Assembly: GCF_019192965.1 (NCBI RefSeq)
Contig: NZ_JAHTKU010000003.1
Span: 1-64,000, forward strand
DNA from: Nocardioides daeguensis
GTDB lineage: Bacteria; Actinomycetota; Actinomycetes; Propionibacteriales; Nocardioidaceae
Length of the DNA: 64,000 bases
Direction of reading: 5' to 3'
Shown: one piece after another, positions 1 to 9,808 of the stretch
How the letters are laid out: each line of letters begins with the position of its first letter
How positions within the stretch are numbered: the first letter of the stretch is position 1
The notes under the pieces: model-generated
Database searches by the model: none
What the model was told of the DNA's origin: nothing
What the model saw: the letters and a program-made list of their open reading frames with translations, nothing else
Translations under genes and position numbers: made by a program

Positions 1-1
1 G

Positions 2-18
2 CCCCCCCCCCCCCCCCC
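2..18. repeat. 17-base C homopolymer at window edge
   Basis: Seventeen consecutive C, followed to about position 57 by nearly pure G/C sequence. It lies just downstream of the pnp stop codon. It could be a contig end or a sequencing artefact, or a very GC-rich hairpin region after pnp (a CCGCCGG/CCGGCC stretch follows). No gene is visible in 1-78. Confidence 0.6.
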
Positions 19-78
19 GTCCCCCGCCCCCGCGCCGCCCGCCGCCGGGGGGCCCGGCCGTCGTGGAGCTGGTGATGC

Positions 79-2307
79 TCACTCGGAGTCAGACTCCTCG
101 CCCTCGGTCGACTCGGCGGCGTCCGCCTCGTCGACCACGGGGATGAGGGACAGCTTGCCGCGGTCGTCGATCTCGGCGATCTCGACCTGCAGCTTCTGGC
201 CCACCGCGACGACGTCCTCGACGTTCTCCACGCGCTTGCCACCGGCGAGGCCACGCAGCTTGCTGATGTGCAGCAGGCCGTCCTTGCCGGGCATGAGAGC
301 GATGAAGGCACCGAAGTTGGTCGTCTTGACGACCGTGCCGAGGTAGCGCTCGCCGACCTCGGGCATGGTCGGGTTCGCGATCGCGTTGATCGCGGCCCGG
401 GCCGCCTCGGCCGCCTCGCCGTTGGTCGCACCGATGTAGACCGTGCCGTCGTCCTCGATCGAGATCGAGGCGCCGGTGTCGTCCTGCAGCTGGTTGATGA
501 CCTTGCCCTTGGGCCCGATGACCTCGCCGATCTTGTCGACGGGCACCTTGACGGTGATGATCCGCGGGGCGTGGACCGACATCTCCTCGGGGGCGTCGAT
601 CGCCTCGCCCATGACCTCGAGGATCGTCAGGCGGGCGTCGCGGGCCTGGGTCAGCGCCGCGGCGAGGACCTCGGCCGGGATGCCGTCGAGCTTGGTGTCG
701 AGCTGGAGCGCGGTGACGAACTCCTTGGTGCCGGCGACCTTGAAGTCCATGTCGCCGAACGCGTCCTCGGCACCGAGGATGTCGGTCAGCGCGACGTACT
801 CGGTCTTGCCGTCGATCTCGCCCGAGATGAGGCCCATGGCGATGCCGGCGACCGGCGCCTTGAGCGGCACACCGGCCTGCAGCAGCGACAGGGTCGAGGC
901 GCAGACCGAGCCCATCGAGGTGGAGCCGTTGGAGCCCATGGCCTCGGAGAGCTGGCGGATCGCGTAGGGGAACTCCTCGCGGCTCGGGAGCACGGGCAGC
1001 AGCGCACGCCGCGCGAGCGCGCCGTGGCCGACCTCGCGGCGCTTCGGAGAGCCGACGCGACCGGTCTCGCCGGTGGAGAACGGCGGGAAGATGTACTTGT
1101 GCATGTAGCGCCGGTGGCTCTCCGGCGACAGCGTGTCGATCTGCTGCTCCATCTTGAGCATGTCGAGGGTCGTGACACCCAGGATCTGGGTCTCGCCACG
1201 CTCGAACAGCGCGGAGCCGTGGACACGCGGGATCACGTCGACCTCGGCGTGCAGCGGACGGATGTCGGCGAGGCCGCGACCGTCGATGCGGATCTTGTCG
1301 CGCAGCACGCGCTCGCGCACGACCTGCTTGTTGACCGAGCGGAAGGCCGCGCCGATCTCCTTCTCGCGACCCTCGAACTGTCCGGCGAGCTTCTCGAGGA
1401 GGCCGGCCTTCAGCTCGTCGGTGCGCGCCTCGCGCTCCTGCTTGTCACCGATGGTCATCGCGGCGAGCAGGTCGTCCTTGGTGGCGGCCTCGACGGCGGC
1501 GTAGACGTCGTCCTCGTAGTCGAGGAAGATCGGGAACTCCTGGACCGGCTTGGCGGCCACGTTGGCGAGCTCGACCTGGGCCTCGACCAGCTGCTTGATG
1601 AACGGCTTGGCGGCCTCGAGACCGCCGGCGACGACCTCCTCGGTCGGGGCCTGGGCGCCGCCGCGGACCAGCTCGATGGTCTCCTCGGTGGCCTCGGCCT
1701 CGACCATCATGATCGCGACGTCACCGGTCTCGGTGACCCGGCCGGCGACGACCATGTCGAACACGGCCTTCTCCAGCTGGCTGTGGGTCGGGAACGCGAC
1801 CCACTGGCCCTCGATGAGGGCGACGCGGGTGGCGCCGACCGGGCCGCTGAAGGGCAGGCCGGAGAGCTGGGTGGACAGCGACGCGGCGTTGATCGCGAGC
1901 ACGTCGTACGGCGTGTCGGGGTTGAGCGCCATCACGGTGATGACGACCTGGACCTCGTTGCGCAGGCCCTTCTTGAAGGTCGGGCGCAGCGGACGGTCGA
2001 TGAGGCGGCAGGCGAGGATCGCGTCCTCGCCCGGGCGACCCTCGGAACGGAAGAACGAGCCGGGGATGCGGCCCGCGGCGTACATCCGCTCCTCGACGTC
2101 GATGGTCAGCGGGAAGAAGTCGAAGTGGTCCTTCGGGTGCTTGCCGGCGGTCGTGGCCGACAGCAGCATGGTGTCGCCGTCGAGGTAGGCGCTCACCGAA
2201 CCGGCGGCCTGGCGGGCGAGGACGCCCGTCTCGAACTTGATGGTGCGGGTGCCGAACTTGCCGTTGTCGAGAACGGTCTCGACCTCGGAGATGACGGGTT
2301 CAGTCAA
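79..2307 (-). CDS. pnp: Polyribonucleotide nucleotidyltransferase (PNPase)
   Basis: 3'-to-5' phosphorolytic exoribonuclease that degrades mRNA and can add 3' tails; a trimeric cytoplasmic enzyme. The 742-residue protein has the full family layout: a first RNase PH domain with [10 protein letters not shown] near residues 85-95, an all-helical linker, a second RNase PH domain with [13 protein letters not shown] carrying the catalytic Asp pair, then a KH domain ([10 protein letters not shown]), an S1 domain ([13 protein letters not shown]) and a short acidic tail. I chose TTG at 2307, giving [13 protein letters not shown] as in relatives; an in-frame upstream start at 2376 would add 23 residues with no family match. 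It lies downstream of rpsO on the same strand, the usual rpsO-pnp pair, but a terminator-like hairpin separates them, so part of pnp transcription probably reads through. Confidence 0.96.
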   Translation of the reverse strand: MTEPVISEVETVLDNGKFGTRTIKFETGVLARQAAGSVSAYLDGDTMLLSATTAGKHPKDHFDFFPLTIDVEERMYAAGRIPGSFFRSEGRPGEDAILACRLIDRPLRPTFKKGLRNEVQVVITVMALNPDTPYDVLAINAASLSTQLSGLPFSGPVGATRVALIEGQWVAFPTHSQLEKAVFDMVVAGRVTETGDVAIMMVEAEATEETIELVRGGAQAPTEEVVAGGLEAAKPFIKQLVEAQVELANVAAKPVQEFPIFLDYEDDVYAAVEAATKDDLLAAMTIGDKQEREARTDELKAGLLEKLAGQFEGREKEIGAAFRSVNKQVVRERVLRDKIRIDGRGLADIRPLHAEVDVIPRVHGSALFERGETQILGVTTLDMLKMEQQIDTLSPESHRRYMHKYIFPPFSTGETGRVGSPKRREVGHGALARRALLPVLPSREEFPYAIRQLSEAMGSNGSTSMGSVCASTLSLLQAGVPLKAPVAGIAMGLISGEIDGKTEYVALTDILGAEDAFGDMDFKVAGTKEFVTALQLDTKLDGIPAEVLAAALTQARDARLTILEVMGEAIDAPEEMSVHAPRIITVKVPVDKIGEVIGPKGKVINQLQDDTGASISIEDDGTVYIGATNGEAAEAARAAINAIANPTMPEVGERYLGTVVKTTNFGAFIALMPGKDGLLHISKLRGLAGGKRVENVEDVVAVGQKLQVEIAEIDDRGKLSLIPVVDEADAAESTEGEESDSE

Positions 2308-2390
2308 TGTTTTCTCTTGTTCGTGCGGTGCGGGACGCGCTGCCCCGCGGAATCGGACTTGAATGACGCCTGCCACTTTATCGATCGGCA

Positions 2391-2432
2391 GGGAAAAAGC
2401 AGAACGGGCGACCCGGAGGGGTCACCCGTTCT
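2391..2432 (-). terminator. Rho-independent terminator-like hairpin after rpsO
   Basis: Inverted repeat AGAACGGGYGACCC (2401-2414 and 2419-2432) with a 4-nt loop and one G-U pair. Read on the minus strand it is followed directly by GCTTTTTCCC (2391-2400), a T tract. It sits 118 nt after the rpsO stop and 83 nt before the pnp start, so it can end rpsO transcripts or attenuate pnp. It is the most canonical intrinsic terminator in the window. Confidence 0.8.
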
Positions 2433-2550
2433 CGAGTATCTCCGTCGCCCGGCGCGTGCGGCTCCAAGGCGCGGGCCCGAAGGCGGCCTTCAAGCGAAGC
2501 GGGCCGTCGAGGGCCCGCAACGCCGGAGACGCTCCGCCGGGCGGCGGAGA

Positions 2551-2826
2551 TCAGCGGCGCAGGCCGAGGCGCTCGACAATCGAGCGGTAGCGCTCGATCT
2601 CGGTCTTCTTCAGGTAGTTGAGAAGACGGCGGCGCTGGCCGACGAGCAGGAGCAGGCCACGACGGCTGTGGTGGTCGTGCTTGTGCTTCTTGAGGTGCTC
2701 GGTCAGGTGGCTGATGCGGTGCGAGAGCAGCGCGATCTGCACCTCGGGCGAACCGGTGTCACCCTCGGTCGTGGCGTACTCAGCGATGATCTTCTTCTTG
2801 GTCTCAGCGTCGGTACCGACTGCCAT
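2551..2826 (-). CDS. rpsO: 30S ribosomal protein S15
   Basis: Small ribosomal subunit protein that binds 16S rRNA early in assembly of the platform. The 91 residues match the family length (about 89). The characteristic [14 protein letters not shown] and [18 protein letters not shown] segments are present, followed by [15 protein letters not shown] and a basic C-terminus. The ATG at 2826 is preceded by AGGAG with a 5-nt spacer. It precedes pnp on the same strand. About 140 nt separate it from the divergent oxidoreductase gene, so it has its own promoter there. Confidence 0.97.
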   Translation of the reverse strand: MAVGTDAETKKKIIAEYATTEGDTGSPEVQIALLSHRISHLTEHLKKHKHDHHSRRGLLLLVGQRRRLLNYLKKTEIERYRSIVERLGLRR

Positions 2827-2967
2827 GGGAACTCCTTGTTCGCTCGTTGCGCGGCGCCCCAGCCTGAAATCCTGGAGCTCTCTTGGTCCGCGGCCGTTCT
2901 GACGGCAACCGCACAAGGCTAACAGCGGACGTGACGCCGGTCCGAATCGCTGTGCGACGATGCCGAG

Positions 2968-5091
2968 GTGGAGACGCGACGGGCCGAACAGCGGGTGGGC
3001 GTGTGCAACCTGTGCGAGGCCACCTGTGGCCTGCTGCTGACCATCGAGGACGGGTCCGTGACCGGCGTCCGCGGCAATCCCGACGACCCGCTCTCGCGCG
3101 GGCACGTCTGTCCGAAGGGCGTGGCGATCGGTGATGTCCACGCCGACCCGGACCGCCTGCGCCGTCCGGTACGACGCATCGGCCGCGGCGACGACGCGCG
3201 CTGGGAGGAGATCGGCTGGGACGAGGCGCTCGACCTGGTCGCCGACGGGCTCGCGCGGGCCGTCAACGAGCACGGCGAGGACGCGCTGGCGATCTACCTC
3301 GGCAACCCCAACGTGCACAGCCTCGGCTCGATGACCCATGGCGTCGCGCTGGCGCAGTCGTTCCGCACGCGCAACAAGTTCAGCGCGACCTCGGTCGACC
3401 AGCTCCCCCACCAGGTCCTGGGCTACCTGCTCTACGGCCACCAGCTGCTGCTGCCGGTGCCCGACATCGACCGCACGTCCTACTTCCTGGTGCTCGGCGC
3501 CAACCCGATGGCGTCCAACGGCTCGCTGATGACGGTCCCGGACTTCCCCGGCCGGCTGCGCGAGCTGCGCGCCCGCGGCGGCCGGATGGTGGTCCTCGAC
3601 CCGCGGCGCACCGAGACCGCGAAGGTGGCCGACGAGCACCACTTCGTCCGGCCCGGCACCGACGCCTGGGTGCTGCTCGCGCTGCTGCACGTGCTGTTCG
3701 CGGAGGGGTTGACCCGGCCGCCGGCGTACGTCGACGGGCTGGCGGGTGTCGAGGAGCTGGTGGCGGGCTTCCCTCCCGAGCTCGCCGAGCAGGCGAGCGG
3801 GGTTCCGGCCGGTGAGATCCGCCGGATCGCACGGGACTTCGCCGCCGCGGACGGCGCGGCGGCGTACGGACGGATCGGGGTGTCGACCCAGGAGTTCGGG
3901 ACGCTCTGCCAGTGGGCGGTCCAGATGATCAACCTGGTCACCGGCAACCTCGACCGCGAGGGCGGCGCGCTGCTGACCAACCCGGCGATCGACGCGGTCG
4001 GGCGCGGGCTGATCGGGCGCGGCCATCACGACCGGTACCGCTCGCGGGTCCGGCAGGTGCCCGAGTTCGGCGGCGAGCTGCCGGTCGCGGTGCTGCGCGA
4101 GGAGATCGAGACGCCGGGCGAGGGCCAGGTCCGGGCGCTGCTCACCGTCGCCGGCAACCCGGTGCTGTCGACACCCGACGGAGCCTCCCTGGACCGGGCG
4201 ATCCAGGGGCTCGACTTCTACGCAGCGATCGACATCTACCTCAACGAGACGACCCGGCACGCCGACGTGGTGCTGCCGCCGACGACGCTGCTCGAGCGGG
4301 ACCACTACGACCTCGTGTTCCACCTGCTGGCGGTGCGCAACACGGCGCGCTTCACGCCGGCCGTGTTCGCGAAGAAGCGCGACCAGCGGCACGACTGGGA
4401 GATCTTCCGCGACCTCTACCTGCGGGTGACCCGCCGACGGCGCCGCAAGCCGCCGCTGAAGCGGCGGATCGCGACCGAGGCACGGATGCGGATGAGTCCC
4501 ACCTTCCTGATCGGGATGCTGCTGCGGTCCGGGCGTTCGCAGACGACGCTGACCGAGCTGCGCCGGCACCCCGAGGGGGTCGACCTCGGTCCGCTGCGGG
4601 CGGGCCAGCTGCCGGGCCGCCTGCGCACCCGCAGCGGCCGGATCGACGCGTTGCCCGCGCTGGTGGCCCAGGACGTCGCCCGGCTGCGGCAGCGCGCGCT
4701 GCCCCGCGACGGGGAGCTGCTGCTCATCGGCCGCCGCCACCAGCGTGACTGCAACTCGTGGATGCACAACACCGACCGGCTGACCCGTGGCCGGGCCCGG
4801 CACCAGCTGCTCATGCACCCGACCGACCTCGCCTCCCGGGGACTGAGCGACGGCGCGCTCGTCACCGTGCGCTCACGCGTCGGTGAGGTGAGGGTCGAGG
4901 TGGCAGCCACCGAGGACGTGATGCCGGGCGTGGTCTCGCTCCCCCACGGCTACGGGCACGGCCGCACCGGCGCCCGGCTGGCCGTCGCGGCCGGCGTCGC
5001 CGGGGTGTCGATCAACGACCTGACCGACGCCGACCGGCTGGACGTGTCGGGCAACGCGGCCTTGTCCGGCGTGCCGGTCACGGTCACGTGA
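2968..5091 (+). CDS. Molybdopterin-dependent oxidoreductase, formate dehydrogenase-like
   Basis: A 707-residue member of the DMSO reductase/formate dehydrogenase alpha-subunit superfamily. The N-terminus has a [4Fe-4S] motif, CNLCEATC plus HVCPKG (Cys at about 13, 16, 20, 48). The molybdopterin core follows (residues 55-500, with [14 protein letters not shown] and [16 protein letters not shown]). The C-terminal Mo-dinucleotide-binding domain starts near 560 ([13 protein letters not shown] segment, [20 protein letters not shown]). No signal peptide is seen, so it is probably cytoplasmic. The region where formate dehydrogenases carry the Mo-ligating Cys or Sec reads [11 protein letters not shown] and has no Cys, so the substrate is uncertain. 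No partner electron-transfer subunit is adjacent. The GTG start at 2968 was chosen because it lies just before the Fe-S motif. Confidence 0.85.
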   Translation: METRRAEQRVGVCNLCEATCGLLLTIEDGSVTGVRGNPDDPLSRGHVCPKGVAIGDVHADPDRLRRPVRRIGRGDDARWEEIGWDEALDLVADGLARAVNEHGEDALAIYLGNPNVHSLGSMTHGVALAQSFRTRNKFSATSVDQLPHQVLGYLLYGHQLLLPVPDIDRTSYFLVLGANPMASNGSLMTVPDFPGRLRELRARGGRMVVLDPRRTETAKVADEHHFVRPGTDAWVLLALLHVLFAEGLTRPPAYVDGLAGVEELVAGFPPELAEQASGVPAGEIRRIARDFAAADGAAAYGRIGVSTQEFGTLCQWAVQMINLVTGNLDREGGALLTNPAIDAVGRGLIGRGHHDRYRSRVRQVPEFGGELPVAVLREEIETPGEGQVRALLTVAGNPVLSTPDGASLDRAIQGLDFYAAIDIYLNETTRHADVVLPPTTLLERDHYDLVFHLLAVRNTARFTPAVFAKKRDQRHDWEIFRDLYLRVTRRRRRKPPLKRRIATEARMRMSPTFLIGMLLRSGRSQTTLTELRRHPEGVDLGPLRAGQLPGRLRTRSGRIDALPALVAQDVARLRQRALPRDGELLLIGRRHQRDCNSWMHNTDRLTRGRARHQLLMHPTDLASRGLSDGALVTVRSRVGEVRVEVAATEDVMPGVVSLPHGYGHGRTGARLAVAAGVAGVSINDLTDADRLDVSGNAALSGVPVTVT

Positions 5092-5112
5092 CAGTCCTCG
5101 GTCTCGTGTGAG

Positions 5113-5544
<432 letters not shown>

Positions 5545-5625
5545 GCAGCGCGTCCCAACGGGGTACTGAGGCGCGGGGAGCTCGCGGGGCCGACGTCGAC
5601 CCCGTGGTCGTGGTCGCGCCCGGTG

Positions 5626-6402
5626 TCAGGACGGGCCGAGGGCCGCGACGAGAACCTCGACGTAGCGCGCCTTGTCCGCACCGACGGCCACCGACATCCG
5701 CCCGCGCCGCTCGTCGACCTCGGCGGCGAACCGGGTGGCGCCGTACGTCGTCGGGTCGGTGCATTCCACCCGGACCGCCGCCCGCAGCGTGGTGAGCAGG
5801 CCCGGCTCGCGGACGGCCGCCACCGCGAGCGGGTCGTGGACGCGCGCGCCGCGGTCGAGCCGGGCGGCAGCCAGGTCGGCGGCGGCGCGGGCCGCCGGGG
5901 TGCCGAGAGCGCGCAGCCGGGCCAGGTCGGCACCGTCCAGGGCAACGGAGGCGGTCGCGTCGGCAGTCACCAGCAGCACGTCGCGGAAGGGGGCCGCGAG
6001 GACGTCGGCCGCGGCCTGCGGGTCGGCCCACACGTTCCGGTCGGCGTACGGCGTGACGCCGGGTTCGCGGTGGGTTCCACCGAGGACGACCAACCGGCGC
6101 ACCGCACGCGGGAGCGACGGGTCGGCGGCCAGCGCCGCGGCGAGGTTCGTCAGCGGCCCGGTGGTCACCAGCGTGACCGGCTCGGCCGCATCCCGCACGG
6201 CGGCGACCAGCCCGTCGACGCCGGCGTGCACGGCGACGTCGACACCACCGCTCGCGACCAACGCCCGGACCTCGGCCGCCTCCTGCCTGCTCGCCGTCGA
6301 GACACCGAGCAGGTCGAGGCCGGGGTCCAGCGCGGCGAGCAGGATCGCGATGGCGTCGTCGGTCTCGGCGTCGCAGACGACGACCACCGGGACCGGGGTC
6401 AT
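5626..6402 (-). CDS. Inosine-uridine-preferring nucleoside hydrolase family protein
   Basis: Predicted to hydrolyse the N-glycosidic bond of ribonucleosides in purine/pyrimidine salvage. At 258 residues it is shorter than typical members (about 310). The N-terminal Ca2+-binding signature is present as CDAETDDAIAI (Asp 11, 15, 16), but the usual DxDPG start has changed to CDAET. A TTGPLTNLA segment, a NVWADPQAA segment resembling the family's N-x(3)-DP-x-A, and a late VHDPLAVA Asp complete the expected metal and ribose site. Its ATG overlaps the stop codon of the upstream membrane protein gene by four bases (ATGA), so translation is probably coupled. It is the last gene of the minus-strand ribF run. 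Confidence 0.82.
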   Translation of the reverse strand: MTPVPVVVVCDAETDDAIAILLAALDPGLDLLGVSTASRQEAAEVRALVASGGVDVAVHAGVDGLVAAVRDAAEPVTLVTTGPLTNLAAALAADPSLPRAVRRLVVLGGTHREPGVTPYADRNVWADPQAAADVLAAPFRDVLLVTADATASVALDGADLARLRALGTPAARAAADLAAARLDRGARVHDPLAVAAVREPGLLTTLRAAVRVECTDPTTYGATRFAAEVDERRGRMSVAVGADKARYVEVLVAALGPS

Positions 6403-7406
6403 GCCAGGTCCTCGTCGCGCAGCGAGCGGTAGGCCACCCGGGCACTCACCGCCCGCTCCAGCTCGCGGATGACCACGGAGAAGAACTGGCGGCGGTAGAG
6501 CTCGTCGGTGACGGCGTACACCGTGAAGTAGAGCCCGCTGAACGCGGCCAGGAAGGTCGAGACCCGGAGCAGCTCGACGCTGAGCCGCTCGCCGAACAGC
6601 TGCCCGGCCGGACCGTCCAGGGCGTGCACCGGGTGCGCGAGCCAGAGCTCGAGCACCTCGGGCTCCATCGCGACCAGCCCGAACACGATGAAGAAGGCGA
6701 AGACCGCGAGCGCCAGCAGCAGCACCTGCACCGCCTGCGCGACGAGCAGGACGAGCACCAGGTTGGCCTTCTGCAGCCCGCCCACCTCGGCGTGCACGGC
6801 ACCGACCTTGTCGACCCGCGCGGCGATCCGACGCGCCGCGGGCTCGAGCGGGGTGCCGGTGCAGGCCTCGATCAGCTGCTGCGCCTCGACCTCGTCGTCG
6901 ACGTCGTCGAGCTCCTCGGGCAGCCGGGTCAGCAAGAACCCGACGGCGATCGCCGCGAAGAGCAGGACCGCGACCCAGAGCACGCCACCGTCGAGGCTCG
7001 CCGCGACCTGCCACACCTCGGTGTTGATGAACAAGAAGGTGATGAACAGCAGCAGCAGCGGCAGCGCCCGGGTGACGAGGGGCAGCATCAACCCCATCGA
7101 GCGGAAGGTCCGCCGGATCGCCCAGCCCACGATCAGCCAGGCGCGCAGCACCGCGACGGCGTAGACCGCGACGACCACCCCGAACGCCGTCAGTGCGGCG
7201 CCCAGCGCGGAGGCCAGGCCCAGCCAGGGACCGGTGACCAGCCCGGCCACGAGGGCGACCACGCCGGCCGCGGTCAGGGCAGGGACGAGACGGGCCCGGC
7301 GCAGCCCGCGCGCGACGTCGGCACGGTAGGCATCGACGAAGTAGGGCAGCCCGTGGTCGACGAACCACCGCTCGGCGGCGGCGAGGTCGTCGTGCGCGCC
7401 CGTCAC
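6399..7406 (-). CDS. Multi-pass membrane protein of unknown function
   Basis: I do not recognise a named family. The 335-residue protein starts with a soluble segment (AERWFVDHGLPYFVDAYR). Hydrophobic pairs follow near residues 40-80 and 95-150. A charged cytoplasmic-looking stretch with PEELDDVDDEVEAQQ lies at about 160-225, two more strong hydrophobic segments at about 225-265, and one near 300 before a basic C-terminus. The GTG at 7406 is 10 nt after the ribF stop; extending upstream would enter ribF and give low-complexity Ser/Thr sequence. The 4-bp overlap with the downstream nucleoside hydrolase suggests the two products act together, perhaps nucleoside uptake with hydrolysis, but that is only inferred from context. 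Confidence 0.75.
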   Translation of the reverse strand: MTGAHDDLAAAERWFVDHGLPYFVDAYRADVARGLRRARLVPALTAAGVVALVAGLVTGPWLGLASALGAALTAFGVVVAVYAVAVLRAWLIVGWAIRRTFRSMGLMLPLVTRALPLLLLFITFLFINTEVWQVAASLDGGVLWVAVLLFAAIAVGFLLTRLPEELDDVDDEVEAQQLIEACTGTPLEPAARRIAARVDKVGAVHAEVGGLQKANLVLVLLVAQAVQVLLLALAVFAFFIVFGLVAMEPEVLELWLAHPVHALDGPAGQLFGERLSVELLRVSTFLAAFSGLYFTVYAVTDELYRRQFFSVVIRELERAVSARVAYRSLRDEDLA

Positions 7407-7416
7407 GTCCGGCCCG

Positions 7417-8376
7417 TCAGTCGGCGAGGATCGCCCGGGCCCGGTCGACGTCGTCGGCCATGGCGAGAAGGAGGTCGTCGATCGAGTCGAAGCGGACCAT
7501 GCCGCGCAGCCGCTCGATGAACGCGACCTCGACCTCACGGCCGTACAGGTCGAGGTCGGTGCGGTCGAGCACGTAGGACTCGACGCGGCGCTCACGCTCG
7601 CCGGCGAAGGTCGGGTTGGTGCCCACGCTGATCGCCGCGGGGTACGACGTCTCGGCGTCCGGCCCGTCGAGCATCGTCAGCCGCCCGGCGTAGACGCCGT
7701 CGGCCGGCGCCGCCGCTCCCGGGCGGACCGGGACGTTCGCGGTCGGGAAGCCGAGCTCACGGCCGCGCTTGTCGCCCTCGATGACGGTGCCGGTGACCGT
7801 GAAGACCCGGCCGAGCGCCTCGGCCGCACCGGTGACGTCGCCGGCGGCGAGGCAGGTCCGGACGTAGGTCGAGGACCACACCTGCGGTCCACCGTCGAGG
7901 CTGACCTCCTCGACCCCGAAGTCATGCTCCAGCCCCGCGCTGCGCAGCAGGTTGCAGTCACCGGCCGCGCGGTTGCCGAAGCGGAAGTTCGCGCCGACGA
8001 CCACGGCCTTCACGTGGAGCGTGTCGACCAGGATCCGGTCGATGAACTCCTCCGGCGTCCAGGCCGCGACGTCGCGGGAGAACGGGATGACCAGAACCTC
8101 GTCGACCCCCGCCTGGCCCAGCAGGCGCAGCCGCTGCTCGATCGTGGTCAGCGTCGGCGGGGCGTGCTCGGGGCGCAGCACCGCGATCGGGTGCGGGTCG
8201 AAGGTCACCGCGACGACGCCGTCGATCGCCGTGTCGACACCGACCTCGCCCGCCACCTCGCGCGCCCGTCGTACGACGTGCTGGTGGCCCAGGTGCATGC
8301 CGTCGAAGTTCCCGATCGTCGCCACGGTGCGACCGAGGTCGCCGGGCACGTCGGAGAGGTCACGCCACACTCGCAC
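7417..8376 (-). CDS. ribF: Bifunctional riboflavin kinase / FAD synthetase
   Basis: Makes FMN from riboflavin and ATP, then FAD from FMN and ATP. The 319 residues split into an N-terminal nucleotidyltransferase domain with TIGNFDGMHLGHQ (about 20-33) and VVGANFRFGNRAAGD (about 123-137), and a C-terminal flavokinase domain with GDKRGRELGFPTANV (about 202-216, including the kinase TAN motif) and YPAAISVGTNPTF. The start is GTG at 8376. It follows truB by 25 nt in the rimP-nusA-infB-rbfA-truB-ribF order common in bacteria. Confidence 0.96.
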   Translation of the reverse strand: MRVWRDLSDVPGDLGRTVATIGNFDGMHLGHQHVVRRAREVAGEVGVDTAIDGVVAVTFDPHPIAVLRPEHAPPTLTTIEQRLRLLGQAGVDEVLVIPFSRDVAAWTPEEFIDRILVDTLHVKAVVVGANFRFGNRAAGDCNLLRSAGLEHDFGVEEVSLDGGPQVWSSTYVRTCLAAGDVTGAAEALGRVFTVTGTVIEGDKRGRELGFPTANVPVRPGAAAPADGVYAGRLTMLDGPDAETSYPAAISVGTNPTFAGERERRVESYVLDRTDLDLYGREVEVAFIERLRGMVRFDSIDDLLLAMADDVDRARAILAD

Positions 8377-8401
8377 GGCGGCAACTCTCCCACATCGTCG
8401 A

Positions 8402-9271
8402 TCAGCCGACGAAGACGGCCGCCGGGCGCGCCGCTCCGCCCTCGGGTCGGTAGAGCGCGAGGAACTCGCCGTCGGGGGCGAACACGCCGGTCAGCGTGTC
8501 GATCGCGAGCGGGAGCGGACGGCCGTAGCGGACGGCCTGCGCCTGGTCGGCGTCGAGGTCGATCGCCGGGAAGCTCGCCCGGGCCGCGTCGGCGAGCGGG
8601 GTGACGCTCACCTGCTCGAGGTCGGTGACCGCGCCGTCGAGGGTGAACGGCCCGACGGCGGTACGCCGCAGCGCGGTGAGGTGTCCGCCCACGCCCAGTG
8701 CGGCGCCCACGTCACGCGCGATGGCCCGGATGTAGGTGCCGCTGGAGCAGTGCACGGTGATGTCGACGTCGAGGAAGTCCCCCTCGACCCGCTGGTCGTG
8801 GACGGTCAGCGCGTGGACGGTCACGGGCCGGGCCTTGAGCTCGACCTGCTCGCCGTCGCGCACCCGCTGGTAGGCGCGCTTGCCGTCGACCTTGATCGCG
8901 CTGACGGCCGTGGGCACCTGGAGGATCTCGCCGACCTGGGTCTCGAACGCGGCCACGACGGCCTCGGGCAGCAGGTGGCCGGCCGGGGTGGCGGCGACGA
9001 CCTCACCCTCGGCGTCGTCGGTGGTGGTCGACGCGCCGAGGCGCACCGTGGTGTCGTACGCCTTCTCGGTCAGCATCAGGTGGCCGAGCAGCCGGGTGGC
9101 GCGCTCGACGCCGAGCACCAGCACCCCGGTCGCCATCGGGTCCAGGGTGCCGGCGTGGCCGACCTTGCGGGTGCCGACGGCCCGGCGTACCCGGGACACG
9201 ACGGCGTGCGACGTCATGCCGGCGGGCTTGTCGACGACGACCAGGCCCGACGGCACGGCGGGGGTGGCCAC
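8402..9271 (-). CDS. truB: tRNA pseudouridine(55) synthase
   Basis: Isomerises U55 to pseudouridine in the T loop of tRNAs. It has 289 residues with the TruB hallmark VGHAGTLDPMATGVL (catalytic Asp 44), the N-terminal VVVDKPAGMTSH and the KAYDTTVRLGASTTTDD segment. The C-terminal end (FAPDGEFLALY) fits a degenerate PUA-like tail. The start is GTG at 9271, whose G is shared with the last base of the rbfA TAG stop (TAGTG), so the two are translationally coupled. Confidence 0.96.
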   Translation of the reverse strand: MATPAVPSGLVVVDKPAGMTSHAVVSRVRRAVGTRKVGHAGTLDPMATGVLVLGVERATRLLGHLMLTEKAYDTTVRLGASTTTDDAEGEVVAATPAGHLLPEAVVAAFETQVGEILQVPTAVSAIKVDGKRAYQRVRDGEQVELKARPVTVHALTVHDQRVEGDFLDVDITVHCSSGTYIRAIARDVGAALGVGGHLTALRRTAVGPFTLDGAVTDLEQVSVTPLADAARASFPAIDLDADQAQAVRYGRPLPLAIDTLTGVFAPDGEFLALYRPEGGAARPAAVFVG

Positions 9272-9717
9272 TACGCGTCCTCGGCCTCTTCGTCGACGAC
9301 CTCGCGCGGCTTCTTGTACGGGTCGGCCTCGCCGGCCGGCTGCGCGCCCTCGCGAGCGGCGGCGACGGCGGCGTCGGCCTCCCGGGCCCGGGCCAGCACC
9401 TCGTCGAGGTGGCGCGCGGTCTCGGGGACGGCGTCGAGCTCGAAGGCGAGCGAAGGGACGTGCCGCATGCCGAGCTGCTTGCCGACCTCGGAGCGGAGCA
9501 GGCCCTTGGCCGACTCCAGCGCCGTAGCGGTGGCCTGCTGGTCGGCGTCCTCGCCCAGCACCGTGTAGTAGATGGTCGCGTTCTGCGCGTCCCCGGTGAG
9601 GCGTACCTCGGTGACGGTGACGAAGCCGAGACGCGGGTCCTTGATCCGACGCTCGAGCATCTCGGCGACGATCACCTGGATCCGGTCGGCGATCTTGCGT
9701 ACCCGCGGGCTGGCCAT
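9271..9717 (-). CDS. rbfA: 30S ribosome-binding factor RbfA
   Basis: Assembly factor that binds immature 30S subunits near 16S helix 1 and is needed for cold growth in other bacteria. It has 148 residues. The KH-type core runs from [35 protein letters not shown] sequence through [21 protein letters not shown] to about residue 100, and is followed by an acidic, actinobacterial-type extension ([16 protein letters not shown]). The ATG at 9717 is preceded by AGGA about 8 nt upstream. Confidence 0.95.
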   Translation of the reverse strand: MASPRVRKIADRIQVIVAEMLERRIKDPRLGFVTVTEVRLTGDAQNATIYYTVLGEDADQQATATALESAKGLLRSEVGKQLGMRHVPSLAFELDAVPETARHLDEVLARAREADAAVAAAREGAQPAGEADPYKKPREVVDEEAEDA

Positions 9718-9752
9718 GGTCTGTTCCTATCAGTTCAGCTCGGTAGAACGGC

Positions 9753-9787
9753 GGCGCCGCCCGCCCCTCGAGGGGACGGGCGGCACC
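9753..9787 (-). repeat. GC-rich hairpin between infB and rbfA
   Basis: Imperfect inverted repeat with arms GGCGCCGCCCGCCCCT and AGGGGACGGGCGGCACC, one bulge and a 2-nt loop. It occupies the 91-nt infB-rbfA gap and is read on the minus strand between the two genes. There is no T tract, so it is more likely an mRNA stability or attenuation element than a clean terminator. Confidence 0.5.
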
Positions 9788-9808
9788 GCACGGTGATGCT
9801 GGTGCGCG

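Noticed and set aside
268..2922. Long plus-strand reading frame opposite pnp and rpsO
   Set aside because: Low-complexity Arg/Asp/Gly/Leu translation typical of the antisense frame of high-GC genes; the minus strand encodes clear PNPase and S15.
5586..5603. GGGGCCGACGTCGACCCC palindrome between arfB and the nucleoside hydrolase as an operator
   Set aside because: It lies between convergent genes, is short and GC-only; chance or weak terminator is as likely.
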